Assembly: GCA_964195945.1 (NCBI GenBank)
Contig: CAXMRC010000011.1
Coordinates: forward strand, 1 to 37,686
Direction: 5' to 3'
From: JAAETI01 sp964195945
GTDB lineage: Bacteria; Actinomycetota; Acidimicrobiia; Spongiisociales; UBA5794
Length of the DNA stretch: 37,686 bases
The notes below the pieces were generated by a model. That model worked only from the letters and a program-made list of their open reading frames with translations, ran no database searches and was not told where the DNA came from. Every line of letters starts with the position of its first letter. The stretch's first letter is position 1. This document shows, one piece after another, positions 8,144-14,957 of the stretch. Made by a program: the position numbers and the translations under genes.

Positions 8144-9079
8144 TCAGGGATGAGCTCCGTAGCGGGCGAGGACACGAGTTCGCATCTCAGCCAGGGACTC
8201 TTCGACCTCGGCGCCTTCCAGCAGCTCAGCGCTACGGCCCAGTCGAAGTAACAGCCTTGCCACCACCGATGGATCAGAAGCGGAGAATCGGACGGTGAGA
8301 CCTTCGCCGTCCTCAGCAACAGTCTCCACCGGGTAGTACTCCGCAACCCACCTGGCATTTTCGCCGAGACGGATGACCGCGCGAACGTCTTCCTCGCTAG
8401 GGGTGTAGCCGATTTCGGGATCAGAGGGGCGTGGCAGACTCTCGAAAGTATCCCCCGTCGTGGCCAGTTCTCTAATGCGGTCAACCCTAAACACTCTTTC
8501 GGCTTCAGCTGATCTGCAATATCCCCGGACATACCAGTTGCCAAGCGTGGTGAATACGACCCATGGCTCCACCTCACGGTCTGACGTTGACCCAGTGGCG
8601 AGCGCCGTGTAGACCATCCGCACGACGTTTCCTCCGGCGGCGGCATTGCGCAACTCTGCGACGAACGGTGGTTCGGCGAGATCGACCACAAGTGCGTCGT
8701 CATCAGCCCCGAGCACAACCTTCTGTAGCTTGGCAACTGCGCTTTCCAACGCTTCTGGAGCTTGGCCCGTTGACATCAGCGCCATTCCGGCGGCAAGTAG
8801 AGACAATGCCTCAGGGGGCGTAAGACGGACCGGATTGGCAAAGTAGTCCGCAAGCTCTACGACAACCTCATCTTCGTCGATGTAGGCAACCATGAGATCG
8901 CCGGGCCCGTAGCCGGGCAACCCGCACACAAACACAAGATCCAGATCCGCGGCGAGGTCGCGCCGGCTGTATCCAAAACGCTCGCAGACCTCATCCACGC
9001 TCGCACCGGAGTTTGCGATGACCCAGGGCAGCATCGCCAAAATTCGGTTGAGACGCTTGGCTGTCTTTGGGCTAGTCAT
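8144..9079 (-). CDS. pafC: WYL-domain transcriptional regulator PafC
   Basis: PafC is the second half of the PafBC heterodimer, which in mycobacteria activates DNA-damage genes by a LexA-independent route. This 311-residue protein has an N-terminal winged helix (KRLNRILAMLPWVIANSGASVDEVCERFGYSRRDLAADLDL, approximately residues 8-50). A central WYL fold follows, with NVVRMVYTALATG, PWVVFTTLGNWYVRGYC and FRVDRI segments, and then a C-terminal WCX-like domain ending in LEGAEVEESLAEMRTRVLARYG. The tandem arrangement with pafB, overlapping by ATGA, is diagnostic. The usual WYL tyrosine position is conserved within the WYVRGYC segment. Ligand sensing by the WYL domain (single-stranded DNA has been reported for mycobacterial PafBC) is inferred from the family. 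A perfect inverted repeat follows its stop codon. Confidence 0.92.
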   Translation of the reverse strand: MTSPKTAKRLNRILAMLPWVIANSGASVDEVCERFGYSRRDLAADLDLVFVCGLPGYGPGDLMVAYIDEDEVVVELADYFANPVRLTPPEALSLLAAGMALMSTGQAPEALESAVAKLQKVVLGADDDALVVDLAEPPFVAELRNAAAGGNVVRMVYTALATGSTSDREVEPWVVFTTLGNWYVRGYCRSAEAERVFRVDRIRELATTGDTFESLPRPSDPEIGYTPSEEDVRAVIRLGENARWVAEYYPVETVAEDGEGLTVRFSASDPSVVARLLLRLGRSAELLEGAEVEESLAEMRTRVLARYGAHP

Positions 9080-9996
9080 TTACCCACCCGCACCCGATCG
9101 ACAAGCCGTTGCCGCAGTTCCGGCGGATCCAAGAGCTCGGCGTTGTCGTCGAAAGACAGAAGCCAACCAATGAATGCCTCGGGATTTGCGACCGGAATCA
9201 CAGCTTCGATCCCGCCGTCCGCAGCCTCTATGAGAGAACCGCGATTCCCTATCTGACGTCGGGCCCACCATGCCATGGCATGGTCAAATCGAACTCTCGC
9301 CACCATGTCCTCTGCACCCGCTTCCCAAGGGGTCTCCGGTATGAACTCGGACGCACGGAACCCGACAGGGCGCGCAAACGCATCAGGATCATCGCCAGCA
9401 CCGACCTGCGACGCCTTGTCCATGCGGAACACTTTGACCACCTCGTTCTCGGCACCGACCAGATACCAATGACCACGCCGGTGCACTAGACCGTATGGGT
9501 CTACGCGGCGCGGCCGGTCGCGATAGCCGAACAACAGATGGCGACGTTCCGCGATCGCCGAAAAAGCGGTGCCGAGATCAGCAGAGCCCTCGGTTAGCGA
9601 TGCCGCCAGCGGCTCGCCGGATGCCGTCATCGGCGCTCCGCCAAGCTTGAATAGTGCGTCAGGTGCAGCGACCTGCCCGCCTACACGAACGACTTCGGCG
9701 GCCAGCCACAGTGCAGCCCTTTCGTCGTCGGTGAGACCGGGATCGGGAAGCGCATAGTTCTCCGGATCGACCACATAGCCGTGCTCGACCTGCCAGCCGT
9801 CCGTTGGAGCTAGTTCTAATGGGATACCGAGACGTCGCAACAAATCTTTGTCGCGCTCAAACATACGATGAAACGCATCGTCCGTTGCCTGGCCGTAGCC
9901 TGCGACAGTCGTTCGGATCTGGTCCGCGGTTACAGGGCGACCAACTGTGAGCAGGAATGCGAGAAGATTGAGAATTCGCTCGATGACTTTGTGCAT
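9076..9996 (-). CDS. pafB: WYL-domain transcriptional regulator PafB
   Basis: PafB is the partner of PafC. This 306-residue protein starts with a winged-helix domain (VIERILNLLAFLLTVGRPVTADQIRTTV, then FHRMFERDKDLLRRLGIPLE, residues 4-61). A WYL domain follows (RRHLLFGYRDRPRRVDPYGLVHRRGHWYLVG, then VFRMDKAS), and a WCX-type C-terminal domain ends in AELLDPPELRQRLVDRVR. The length is normal for the family. Although PafB and PafC were named for proximity to pafA, they act as a transcription factor and are not required for pupylation itself. A gap of 122 bases separates pafB from pafA. It holds a plausible promoter with very short spacing to the ATG, so pafBC may be transcribed separately and possibly as a leaderless message. 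Confidence 0.92.
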   Translation of the reverse strand: MHKVIERILNLLAFLLTVGRPVTADQIRTTVAGYGQATDDAFHRMFERDKDLLRRLGIPLELAPTDGWQVEHGYVVDPENYALPDPGLTDDERAALWLAAEVVRVGGQVAAPDALFKLGGAPMTASGEPLAASLTEGSADLGTAFSAIAERRHLLFGYRDRPRRVDPYGLVHRRGHWYLVGAENEVVKVFRMDKASQVGAGDDPDAFARPVGFRASEFIPETPWEAGAEDMVARVRFDHAMAWWARRQIGNRGSLIEAADGGIEAVIPVANPEAFIGWLLSFDDNAELLDPPELRQRLVDRVRVGK

Positions 9997-10003
9997 TATT
10001 GAG

Positions 10004-10030
10004 ACATTAGACCCGCCGGATCGCAGTCAA
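10004..10030 (-). promoter_or_regulatory. Putative pafBC promoter, leaderless spacing
   Basis: On the minus strand TTGACT (10030-10025) is followed after 15 bases by TAATGT (10009-10004). The pafB ATG begins only 8 bases after the -10 element, so a transcript would start at or very near the start codon. The 15-base spacer is short. The call rests on sequence resemblance alone. Confidence 0.4.
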
Positions 10031-10076
10031 TGCAATACCCCTGACCGACACGCGACTGGAGCCTCCACTTTGCCAC

Positions 10077-10109
10077 AGCCTCGACGCCGAACGATCATGG
10101 CTCGAGGCT
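10077..10109. repeat. Inverted repeat downstream of pafA
   Basis: AGCCTCGA (10077-10084) and TCGAGGCT (10102-10109) form a perfect 8-bp stem with a 17-base loop just beyond the pafA stop. No T-run follows, so if it ends pafA transcription it would not be a classical intrinsic terminator. Confidence 0.45.
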
Positions 10110-10118
10110 AGATCTTGT

Positions 10119-11474
10119 TCAGAGTCCGGCGATTAGCTTCTCAACCCGGTCATCGACAGATTTGAACGGATCTTTGCAAAGCACGGTTCGTTGCGCCTGA
10201 TCGTTGAGTTTGAGATGAACCCAGTCAACGGTGAAATCCCTCTTCTTGGCCTTCGCGGCCTTAATGAAATCCCCACGAAGCTTCGCCCTCGTGGTCTGCG
10301 GCGGCTCCGTCATCGCAATCTGCACCCGTTCCTCGGTGACGACCTTCTCCATCTCGCCACGTCGTTCCAGCAGGTAATACAGACCCCGCTGAGTGTTCAC
10401 GTCGTGATACGACAAATCCATCAATGCCAGCTTCGGGTCGCTCAATGCAAGCCCATGCCGACTCTGGTAGCCCTCTATGAGGCGATATTTAGCTACCCAA
10501 TCAATTTCGCGGTGCAAAGACATCGGATCCTTCTCGAGACCGGTCAACAATCGCTCCCACATCATGATCGCGGTCTCGACCTCTGGAGAAAACCCTGTCG
10601 TCCTTGCATATCGCAACGCCCGATCGAGGTACTCCCACTGGACGTCAAGAGCCGACAACTCACGCCCGTTGGCCAGCCGCACCCGCTGCCGGCAAGTCAT
10701 ATCATGTGAAATCTCTCTAATGGCCCTGATCGGGTTCTCCAGCGTCAGATCCCGGAAGACAATGTCATCCTCCAACATCTGCAACAGCGCCATCGCGGTC
10801 CCCATCTTGGCGTATGCGACGTACTCGGACATGTTGGAGTCGCCCGCAATCACATGAAGTCTTCGATACTTCTCGGCATCAGCGTGCGGCTCGTCGCGGG
10901 TGTTGATAATGGGACGGCTTCTGGTGGTAGCTGAAGAAATGCCTTCCCAGATGTGTTCGGCGCGCTGCGCCAGGCTGAAGATCGTTCCCCGAGCGGTGTG
11001 AAGCAGCTTCCCTGCGCCGGCAAATATCTGACGTGTCACAAAGAATGGAATGAGGGTGTCGATGATCTTTTGGAAGTCACTGTCGCGGCCCACGAGATAG
11101 TTCTCGTGACAGCCGTATGAGTTTCCTGCTGAGTCAGTGTTGTTCTTGAACAGATAGATCTGGCCACGGATGCCCTCGTCTTCCAGACGACGCTCCGCGC
11201 TGTACACCAGGCCTTCCAGGATTCTCTCTCCGGCCCGATCGTGGGCAATCACGTCGTACAGGCTGTCGCATTCGGGAGTGGCGTACTCGGGATGGCTTCC
11301 CACGTCGAGATAGAGTCGGGCACCGTTCTCCAGGAACACGTTCGAAGAGCGCCCCCAACTCACAACACGACGGAACAGATAGCGTGCAACCTCGTCAGGT
11401 GAGAGCCGACGTTGACCACGCAGCGTGCATGTCACACCATATTCGTTTTCGATACCAAAGATCCTGCGGCGCAT
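10119..11474 (-). CDS. pafA: Pup-protein ligase PafA
   Basis: PafA uses ATP to activate the C-terminal glutamate of Pup and attaches it to lysines of target proteins (pupylation). The protein is 451 residues, almost the length of the mycobacterial enzyme (452). It shows the glutamine-synthetase-like fold marks: MGIE-type GIENEYGVTC at the N-terminus with Glu9 for metal binding, then RLYLDVGSHPEYATPECD with Asp57 as catalytic base. KNNTDSAGNSYGCHENYL, SRPIINTRDEPHADAEKYRRLHV and the C-terminal DFTVDWVHLKLNDQAQRTVLCKDPF follow. I chose the ATG at 11474 because it aligns with the known N-terminus. A GTG at 11495 would add seven residues with no family match. It is separated from prcA by an oppositely oriented DUF2007 gene, so it must have its own promoter. 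Confidence 0.96.
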   Translation of the reverse strand: MRRRIFGIENEYGVTCTLRGQRRLSPDEVARYLFRRVVSWGRSSNVFLENGARLYLDVGSHPEYATPECDSLYDVIAHDRAGERILEGLVYSAERRLEDEGIRGQIYLFKNNTDSAGNSYGCHENYLVGRDSDFQKIIDTLIPFFVTRQIFAGAGKLLHTARGTIFSLAQRAEHIWEGISSATTRSRPIINTRDEPHADAEKYRRLHVIAGDSNMSEYVAYAKMGTAMALLQMLEDDIVFRDLTLENPIRAIREISHDMTCRQRVRLANGRELSALDVQWEYLDRALRYARTTGFSPEVETAIMMWERLLTGLEKDPMSLHREIDWVAKYRLIEGYQSRHGLALSDPKLALMDLSYHDVNTQRGLYYLLERRGEMEKVVTEERVQIAMTEPPQTTRAKLRGDFIKAAKAKKRDFTVDWVHLKLNDQAQRTVLCKDPFKSVDDRVEKLIAGL

Positions 11475-11552
11475 CACTGGAACAGTAGTGCACACCAGCA
11501 GAAAGCGTCCCGGTGCGGCGCGCTAAAACTTGATCGCTGACATAATCGGTGT

Positions 11553-11792
11553 ATGAGCGACCCATACATTTGTCTAGCGACGATTCCTGACATCAATCTC
11601 GCCAGGGTGGCCGCAGCACGGCTGCACAGCGAGGGCATAGATTCACGACTCCACGGAGAGTCCCTTGGGCCGTTCCCTGTAACCATAGGTCGGCTTGCGG
11701 AGACCCGCTTGTGGGTCCTAGCCGATCAGCGAGAGCCGGCAAGCCTGGTGCTCGAAGATCTTGGCATCGTGTGCGAACCGGCGAAGCGCTGA
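11553..11792 (+). CDS. DUF2007-family putative signal-transducing protein
   Basis: This 79-residue plus-strand protein has the DUF2007 pattern: an N-terminal strand (YICLATIPD) and a helix with INLARVAAARLHSEGIDSRLHGE. A glycine/proline turn, a second strand (RLWVLADQ) and a final EPASLVLEDLG helix follow. DUF2007 is a small ferredoxin-like fold annotated as a putative prokaryotic signal-transducing protein; no biochemical role is established. It lies inside the Pup-proteasome locus but runs against it, diverging from pafA (78 bases apart) and converging with prcA (7 bases between stops). A CATAAT element ends 6 bases before the ATG, consistent with a leaderless start. A functional tie to pupylation is only positional. 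Confidence 0.8.
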   Translation: MSDPYICLATIPDINLARVAAARLHSEGIDSRLHGESLGPFPVTIGRLAETRLWVLADQREPASLVLEDLGIVCEPAKR

Positions 11793-11799
11793 TTCGGTT

Positions 11800-12480
11800 C
11801 TAGGCCCGGATATCGGCGATTTCGGAGTCTTGGAGACGGCGAAACTTCCTGCGCCCCAGATTTCTGTCGAGCACCGCGGCCTCCCAATCCTCATCGGCGA
11901 TTGTGGTCTCGAGAACCGTCTCGATCGTGTCCGCGGCCAAACGGATTGCTTCACCTAAATCGGGCATTTCGTCGATGCCTTCTTCGAGACGTTTGTTGAG
12001 CGTCTCTTCCATGGCACCCATGGCACCGAAACGTCGAACATCGCGCAGGGTCCCATCAAACTGGATTCGATAGATCCTGGTCTCCGCAGGTTCGGTGCCA
12101 ATCTCAGTGATCATGACCTCGATCTCGTAGGGCTTCATCTCGTGCGTGAAGATCTGACCCAAGGTCTGCGCATATGCATTCGCAAGGCCCTTGGCGGTTA
12201 CATCGTCCCGCTCATACGAGTACCCCTTCAGATCCGCATAACGGATCCCTGCGACGCGCAGCATCTCGAACTCGTTGAACCGTCCCACGCCGGCGAAAGC
12301 AACCTTGTCGTAGATCTCGCTCGTCTTGTGTAACGATCCACTGGGGTTCTCGCCCATGAGCATCACGCCGTCGGTGTACTCCAGGACCACGATGGGCCGT
12401 CCCCTTGCTATCCCCTTGCGGGCGAACTCGGCGCGGTCTTTCGTCAGCTGTTCTGGAGGTACATAGAAGGGCATGCTCAT
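11800..12480 (-). CDS. prcA: 20S proteasome alpha subunit PrcA
   Basis: PrcA forms the outer alpha rings of the 20S core, gating substrate entry and docking the ARC ATPase. The 226-residue protein begins MSMPFYVPPEQLTKDRAEFARKGIARG, the standard alpha-subunit N-terminal helix. ENPSGSLHKTSEIYDKV and ADLKGYSYERDDV follow, then ANAYAQTLGQIFTHEMKPYEIEVMITEIG. It has no N-terminal catalytic threonine, as expected. The C-terminus lacks the long acidic extension seen in mycobacteria and ends in a positively charged helix and DSEIADIRA. The ATG at 12480 overlaps the prcB stop (ATGA), with GGAGGT five bases upstream. It ends 7 bases from the opposing DUF2007 gene, with no terminator visible in between. 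Confidence 0.96.
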   Translation of the reverse strand: MSMPFYVPPEQLTKDRAEFARKGIARGRPIVVLEYTDGVMLMGENPSGSLHKTSEIYDKVAFAGVGRFNEFEMLRVAGIRYADLKGYSYERDDVTAKGLANAYAQTLGQIFTHEMKPYEIEVMITEIGTEPAETRIYRIQFDGTLRDVRRFGAMGAMEETLNKRLEEGIDEMPDLGEAIRLAADTIETVLETTIADEDWEAAVLDRNLGRRKFRRLQDSEIADIRA

Positions 12481-13280
12481 GGTCTACCTCCAAGAACCGC
12501 GGTCGCGACCTCTTCGATGCGACTCTCGTCGACCTCGGCGATACCGGACCTGTTTACGACTACCACATTGGGATAGATGCCGCGTCGCAGATCAGGACCA
12601 CCGGTTGCGGCGTCCTCCTCAGCCGCGGCCACGAGCGCCTCGACTGCGATTGCTAGCGCCCTGTCTTCTGACAATTCGGGTTCGAAGACGCCCTTGATGA
12701 ATGCTTTGGCTTCCGAGCCACCCGACCCGGTTGCTGCATAATCTTGCTCTTCGTAGCGACCACCGACAACATCGAATGTGTACAGCCGCCCGCGTTGCTC
12801 GGATTCATCGAACCCGCAAAACAGGGGAACCACTGCCAATCCTTGAAAAGCAAGAGGTAGGTTGCCCCTGACCATCCTGGCGAGATAGTTCGCCTTGCCC
12901 TCGAGACTCAGCCGTGTTCCCTCGATCTTCTCGTAATGCTCCAACTCGGTCTGAAACAGCCGGATCAGCTCCGTGGCCATTCCCGCGGTCCCTGAGATGG
13001 CCACTGCTGAATACTCGTCGGCCGGGTAGACCTTCTTCATCCTGCGATGGGCGATCACATTGCCTGCGGTGGCACGGCGATCCCCGGCCATCACCACACC
13101 ATCTGCGAAGCGCACCGCCAAGATCGTCGTACCTTCGGGGATCTCAAGAGTGAGCTCGCCCGAGGGCACGGTCCACTGTGGCGCCAGGCCGCTCGTCTGC
13201 AGCAACGCCAGAAAACTGGAAACCGGAACAACGGCACCTAGCGGAAGATGATCACCCAGTTGCGACGGGTACCCGCTCAC
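12477..13280 (-). CDS. prcB: 20S proteasome beta subunit PrcB with propeptide
   Basis: PrcB is the proteolytic subunit of the 20S core. It is made as a precursor whose first 50 residues are removed. The processing site is visible as IPEG/TTILAV, giving Thr51 as the N-terminal nucleophile. Asp67 (mature D17, in VVMAGDRRAT) and Lys83 (mature K33, in RRMKKVYP) complete the catalytic set. SGTAGMATELIRLFQTELEHYE and AATGSGGSEAKAFIKGVF follow in family positions. The precursor is 267 residues, close to other actinobacterial PrcB proteins. The start is GTG and overlaps the pup stop (GTGA). It is translated with pup upstream and prcA downstream in one chain. Confidence 0.96.
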   Translation of the reverse strand: MSGYPSQLGDHLPLGAVVPVSSFLALLQTSGLAPQWTVPSGELTLEIPEGTTILAVRFADGVVMAGDRRATAGNVIAHRRMKKVYPADEYSAVAISGTAGMATELIRLFQTELEHYEKIEGTRLSLEGKANYLARMVRGNLPLAFQGLAVVPLFCGFDESEQRGRLYTFDVVGGRYEEQDYAATGSGGSEAKAFIKGVFEPELSEDRALAIAVEALVAAAEEDAATGGPDLRRGIYPNVVVVNRSGIAEVDESRIEEVATAVLGGRP

Positions 13281-13471
13281 TCTCCGCCCTTCTGAACGTA
13301 GTTCTTGACGAACTCTTCGGCGTTCTCTTCGAGAACCGTGTCGATCTCGTCGAGAATGTCGTCGATCCTGTCGGTAAGAGCTTCACCTTGGTCGCTGCCG
13401 GTGGTTTCCTCGGCAGCGACAGTGCTCTCAGACTCGCCGGATCGAGTCTCCTTGCGTTCTCTCTCAGTCAT
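13277..13471 (-). CDS. pup: Prokaryotic ubiquitin-like protein Pup, ending in GGE
   Basis: Pup is the small, mostly disordered protein tag that marks proteins for the proteasome. The 64-residue sequence is rich in E, D, S and T. Its helical ARC-binding region is about residues 31-54 (ALTDRIDDILDEIDTVLEEN) and it ends EEFVKNYVQKGGE. The C-terminal Gly-Gly-Glu means the ligatable glutamate is already encoded, so Dop is not needed to deamidate a terminal glutamine as it is for Mycobacterium GGQ Pup. Two ATG codons are adjacent. I prefer the second (13471) because AGGAGG lies five bases before it. The 5' end overlaps the dop stop, and the 3' end overlaps the prcB start. Confidence 0.96.
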   Translation of the reverse strand: MTERERKETRSGESESTVAAEETTGSDQGEALTDRIDDILDEIDTVLEENAEEFVKNYVQKGGE

Positions 13472-14957
13472 CATTGCCTCCTAGCGCCTGCAGCAATTCA
13501 GCAGGGGTCTCCACACGATCGAGCAGTTCTCCCACACGATCTTTGCCACCACGGAGTGGCTCCATCATAGGCACCCGTCGCAGCGACTCTTCACCGATAT
13601 CGAATACCAACGAGTCCCAATTTGCAGCCACCAATGCATCACCAAACCGGGTCACACACTCACCGCGGAAGTAGGCCCTTGTACCCTCAGGTGGCTTGCG
13701 GACGGCCGTTGCGACTTGCTCGTCGGTGAAGAGGCGACGGATGTGCCCCGCTGCGGCAAGCCGGTTGTATAGACCTCTCTGTGGATCGACATCGTGGTAC
13801 TGCAGATCAAGAAGTCGCAGTTTCGGAGCATCCCAGCCAAGATCATCGCGGGCACGATAGCCTTCCATTAATCGCTGTTTTGCGGTCCAGTCCAATCGAT
13901 CAGCGGTCAACGCGGGATCTTTCTCGAGATCGGCGAGAATCTCCTCCCAGACCGTCATAACGTTGAGGAATGTGTCAGAGAAATCCGACTCGTTGATGTA
14001 TTTTCCGACCCACTCGAGATATTGCCACTGTGCCTCGAGAGCCGTCATAAAGCGACCGTCCTCCATTTCGATCGTTGTGCGAAGCGTTGGATCGTGGCTG
14101 ATCTTCCAAACCGCGTCGACCGGGTTTGCGATGGTGAGAGCTTCGGGCAAGACATCGGCCTCAACCGCGTGGAGCATTGCAGTGGTGGCCCCGAGCTTCA
14201 GGTAGGTCTGGACTTCTGAGAGGTTTGCGTCGCCGATGATTACGTGGAGACGCCGGTACTTCGATGGGTCGGCGTGCGGCTCGTCCCGCGTATTGATGAT
14301 TGGGCGCTTCAGCGTGGTCTCTAGCCCAACCTCCTCCTCAAAGAAGTCGGCTCGCTGTGTGATCTGAAAGTCAACATCGGGTCGTCCGTTCTCGGCGCCG
14401 ACTTTGCCAGAACCGGTAAATATCTGACGTGTAGCGAAGAACCCGGTCATGTGGCTGACCACCATGCCGAAGGGCAGTGCCCGTGACATCAGATAGTTTT
14501 CATGGGCGCCGTAGGAGTTACCTTTCCCGTCACTGTTGTTCTTATGGATGATGAATCGTTGACCCTCGGCGAGCAGCTCTTGCGCTGCCTGGACCGCACG
14601 GGCCAGAACCACTTCGCCTGCTTTGTCGTATAGAGCCGCTTCAAGGGGGTCAGCGCTCTCTGGACTGGAATACTCGGGGTGGGCGTGATCGACGTAAAAG
14701 CGAGCCCCGTTTCCGAGGACGACGTTGACCAGCCCCGATTCCATATCGAACGAAGGCGTCAGATCGAATCCGAATCCTCGTGCATCGCGGCCTGGCGACT
14801 CCTCGTCGAAGGACCATTTGATCCGCGCCCGCTTGCCTGCGTAGGAGTTCACGAGGGTTGAAGCCGCAGCAACAGGGTTGAAGTCGGGCTGATTCAGAAC
14901 CGTTATCCCAAATTCGGTTTCGGTTCCCAATACCTTCTGTTGGGAATCGGACGTCAC
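13464..14957 (-). CDS. dop: Deamidase/depupylase of Pup, Dop
   Basis: Dop removes Pup from modified proteins and, where Pup ends in glutamine, deamidates it. The protein is 497 residues and is a PafA paralogue. It shows LGTETEFGITV at the N-terminus, the extra Dop loop around residues 40-75 (WSFDEESPGRDARGFGFD), and FYVDHAHPEYSSPESADPL with catalytic Asp90. KNNSDGKGNSYGAHENYLM, KRPIINTRDEPHADPSKYRRLHV and DLQYHDVDPQRGLYNRL follow. The Dop loop separates it clearly from PafA. Its GTG start overlaps the arc stop (GTGA) and its stop overlaps pup. Because this Pup already ends in GGE, depupylation is the likely main activity here. Confidence 0.95.
   Translation of the reverse strand: MTSDSQQKVLGTETEFGITVLNQPDFNPVAAASTLVNSYAGKRARIKWSFDEESPGRDARGFGFDLTPSFDMESGLVNVVLGNGARFYVDHAHPEYSSPESADPLEAALYDKAGEVVLARAVQAAQELLAEGQRFIIHKNNSDGKGNSYGAHENYLMSRALPFGMVVSHMTGFFATRQIFTGSGKVGAENGRPDVDFQITQRADFFEEEVGLETTLKRPIINTRDEPHADPSKYRRLHVIIGDANLSEVQTYLKLGATTAMLHAVEADVLPEALTIANPVDAVWKISHDPTLRTTIEMEDGRFMTALEAQWQYLEWVGKYINESDFSDTFLNVMTVWEEILADLEKDPALTADRLDWTAKQRLMEGYRARDDLGWDAPKLRLLDLQYHDVDPQRGLYNRLAAAGHIRRLFTDEQVATAVRKPPEGTRAYFRGECVTRFGDALVAANWDSLVFDIGEESLRRVPMMEPLRGGKDRVGELLDRVETPAELLQALGGNDD

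Noticed and set aside
10031..10060. A possible RecA-NDp/PafBC-type motif upstream of pafB
   Set aside because: A GTGTCGGT string is present, but the following TAnnnT spacing does not fit the reported motif, so no autoregulation is claimed.
11793..11799. A terminator between convergent prcA and the DUF2007 gene
   Set aside because: Only 7 bases separate the stops, and no hairpin or T-run was found there.
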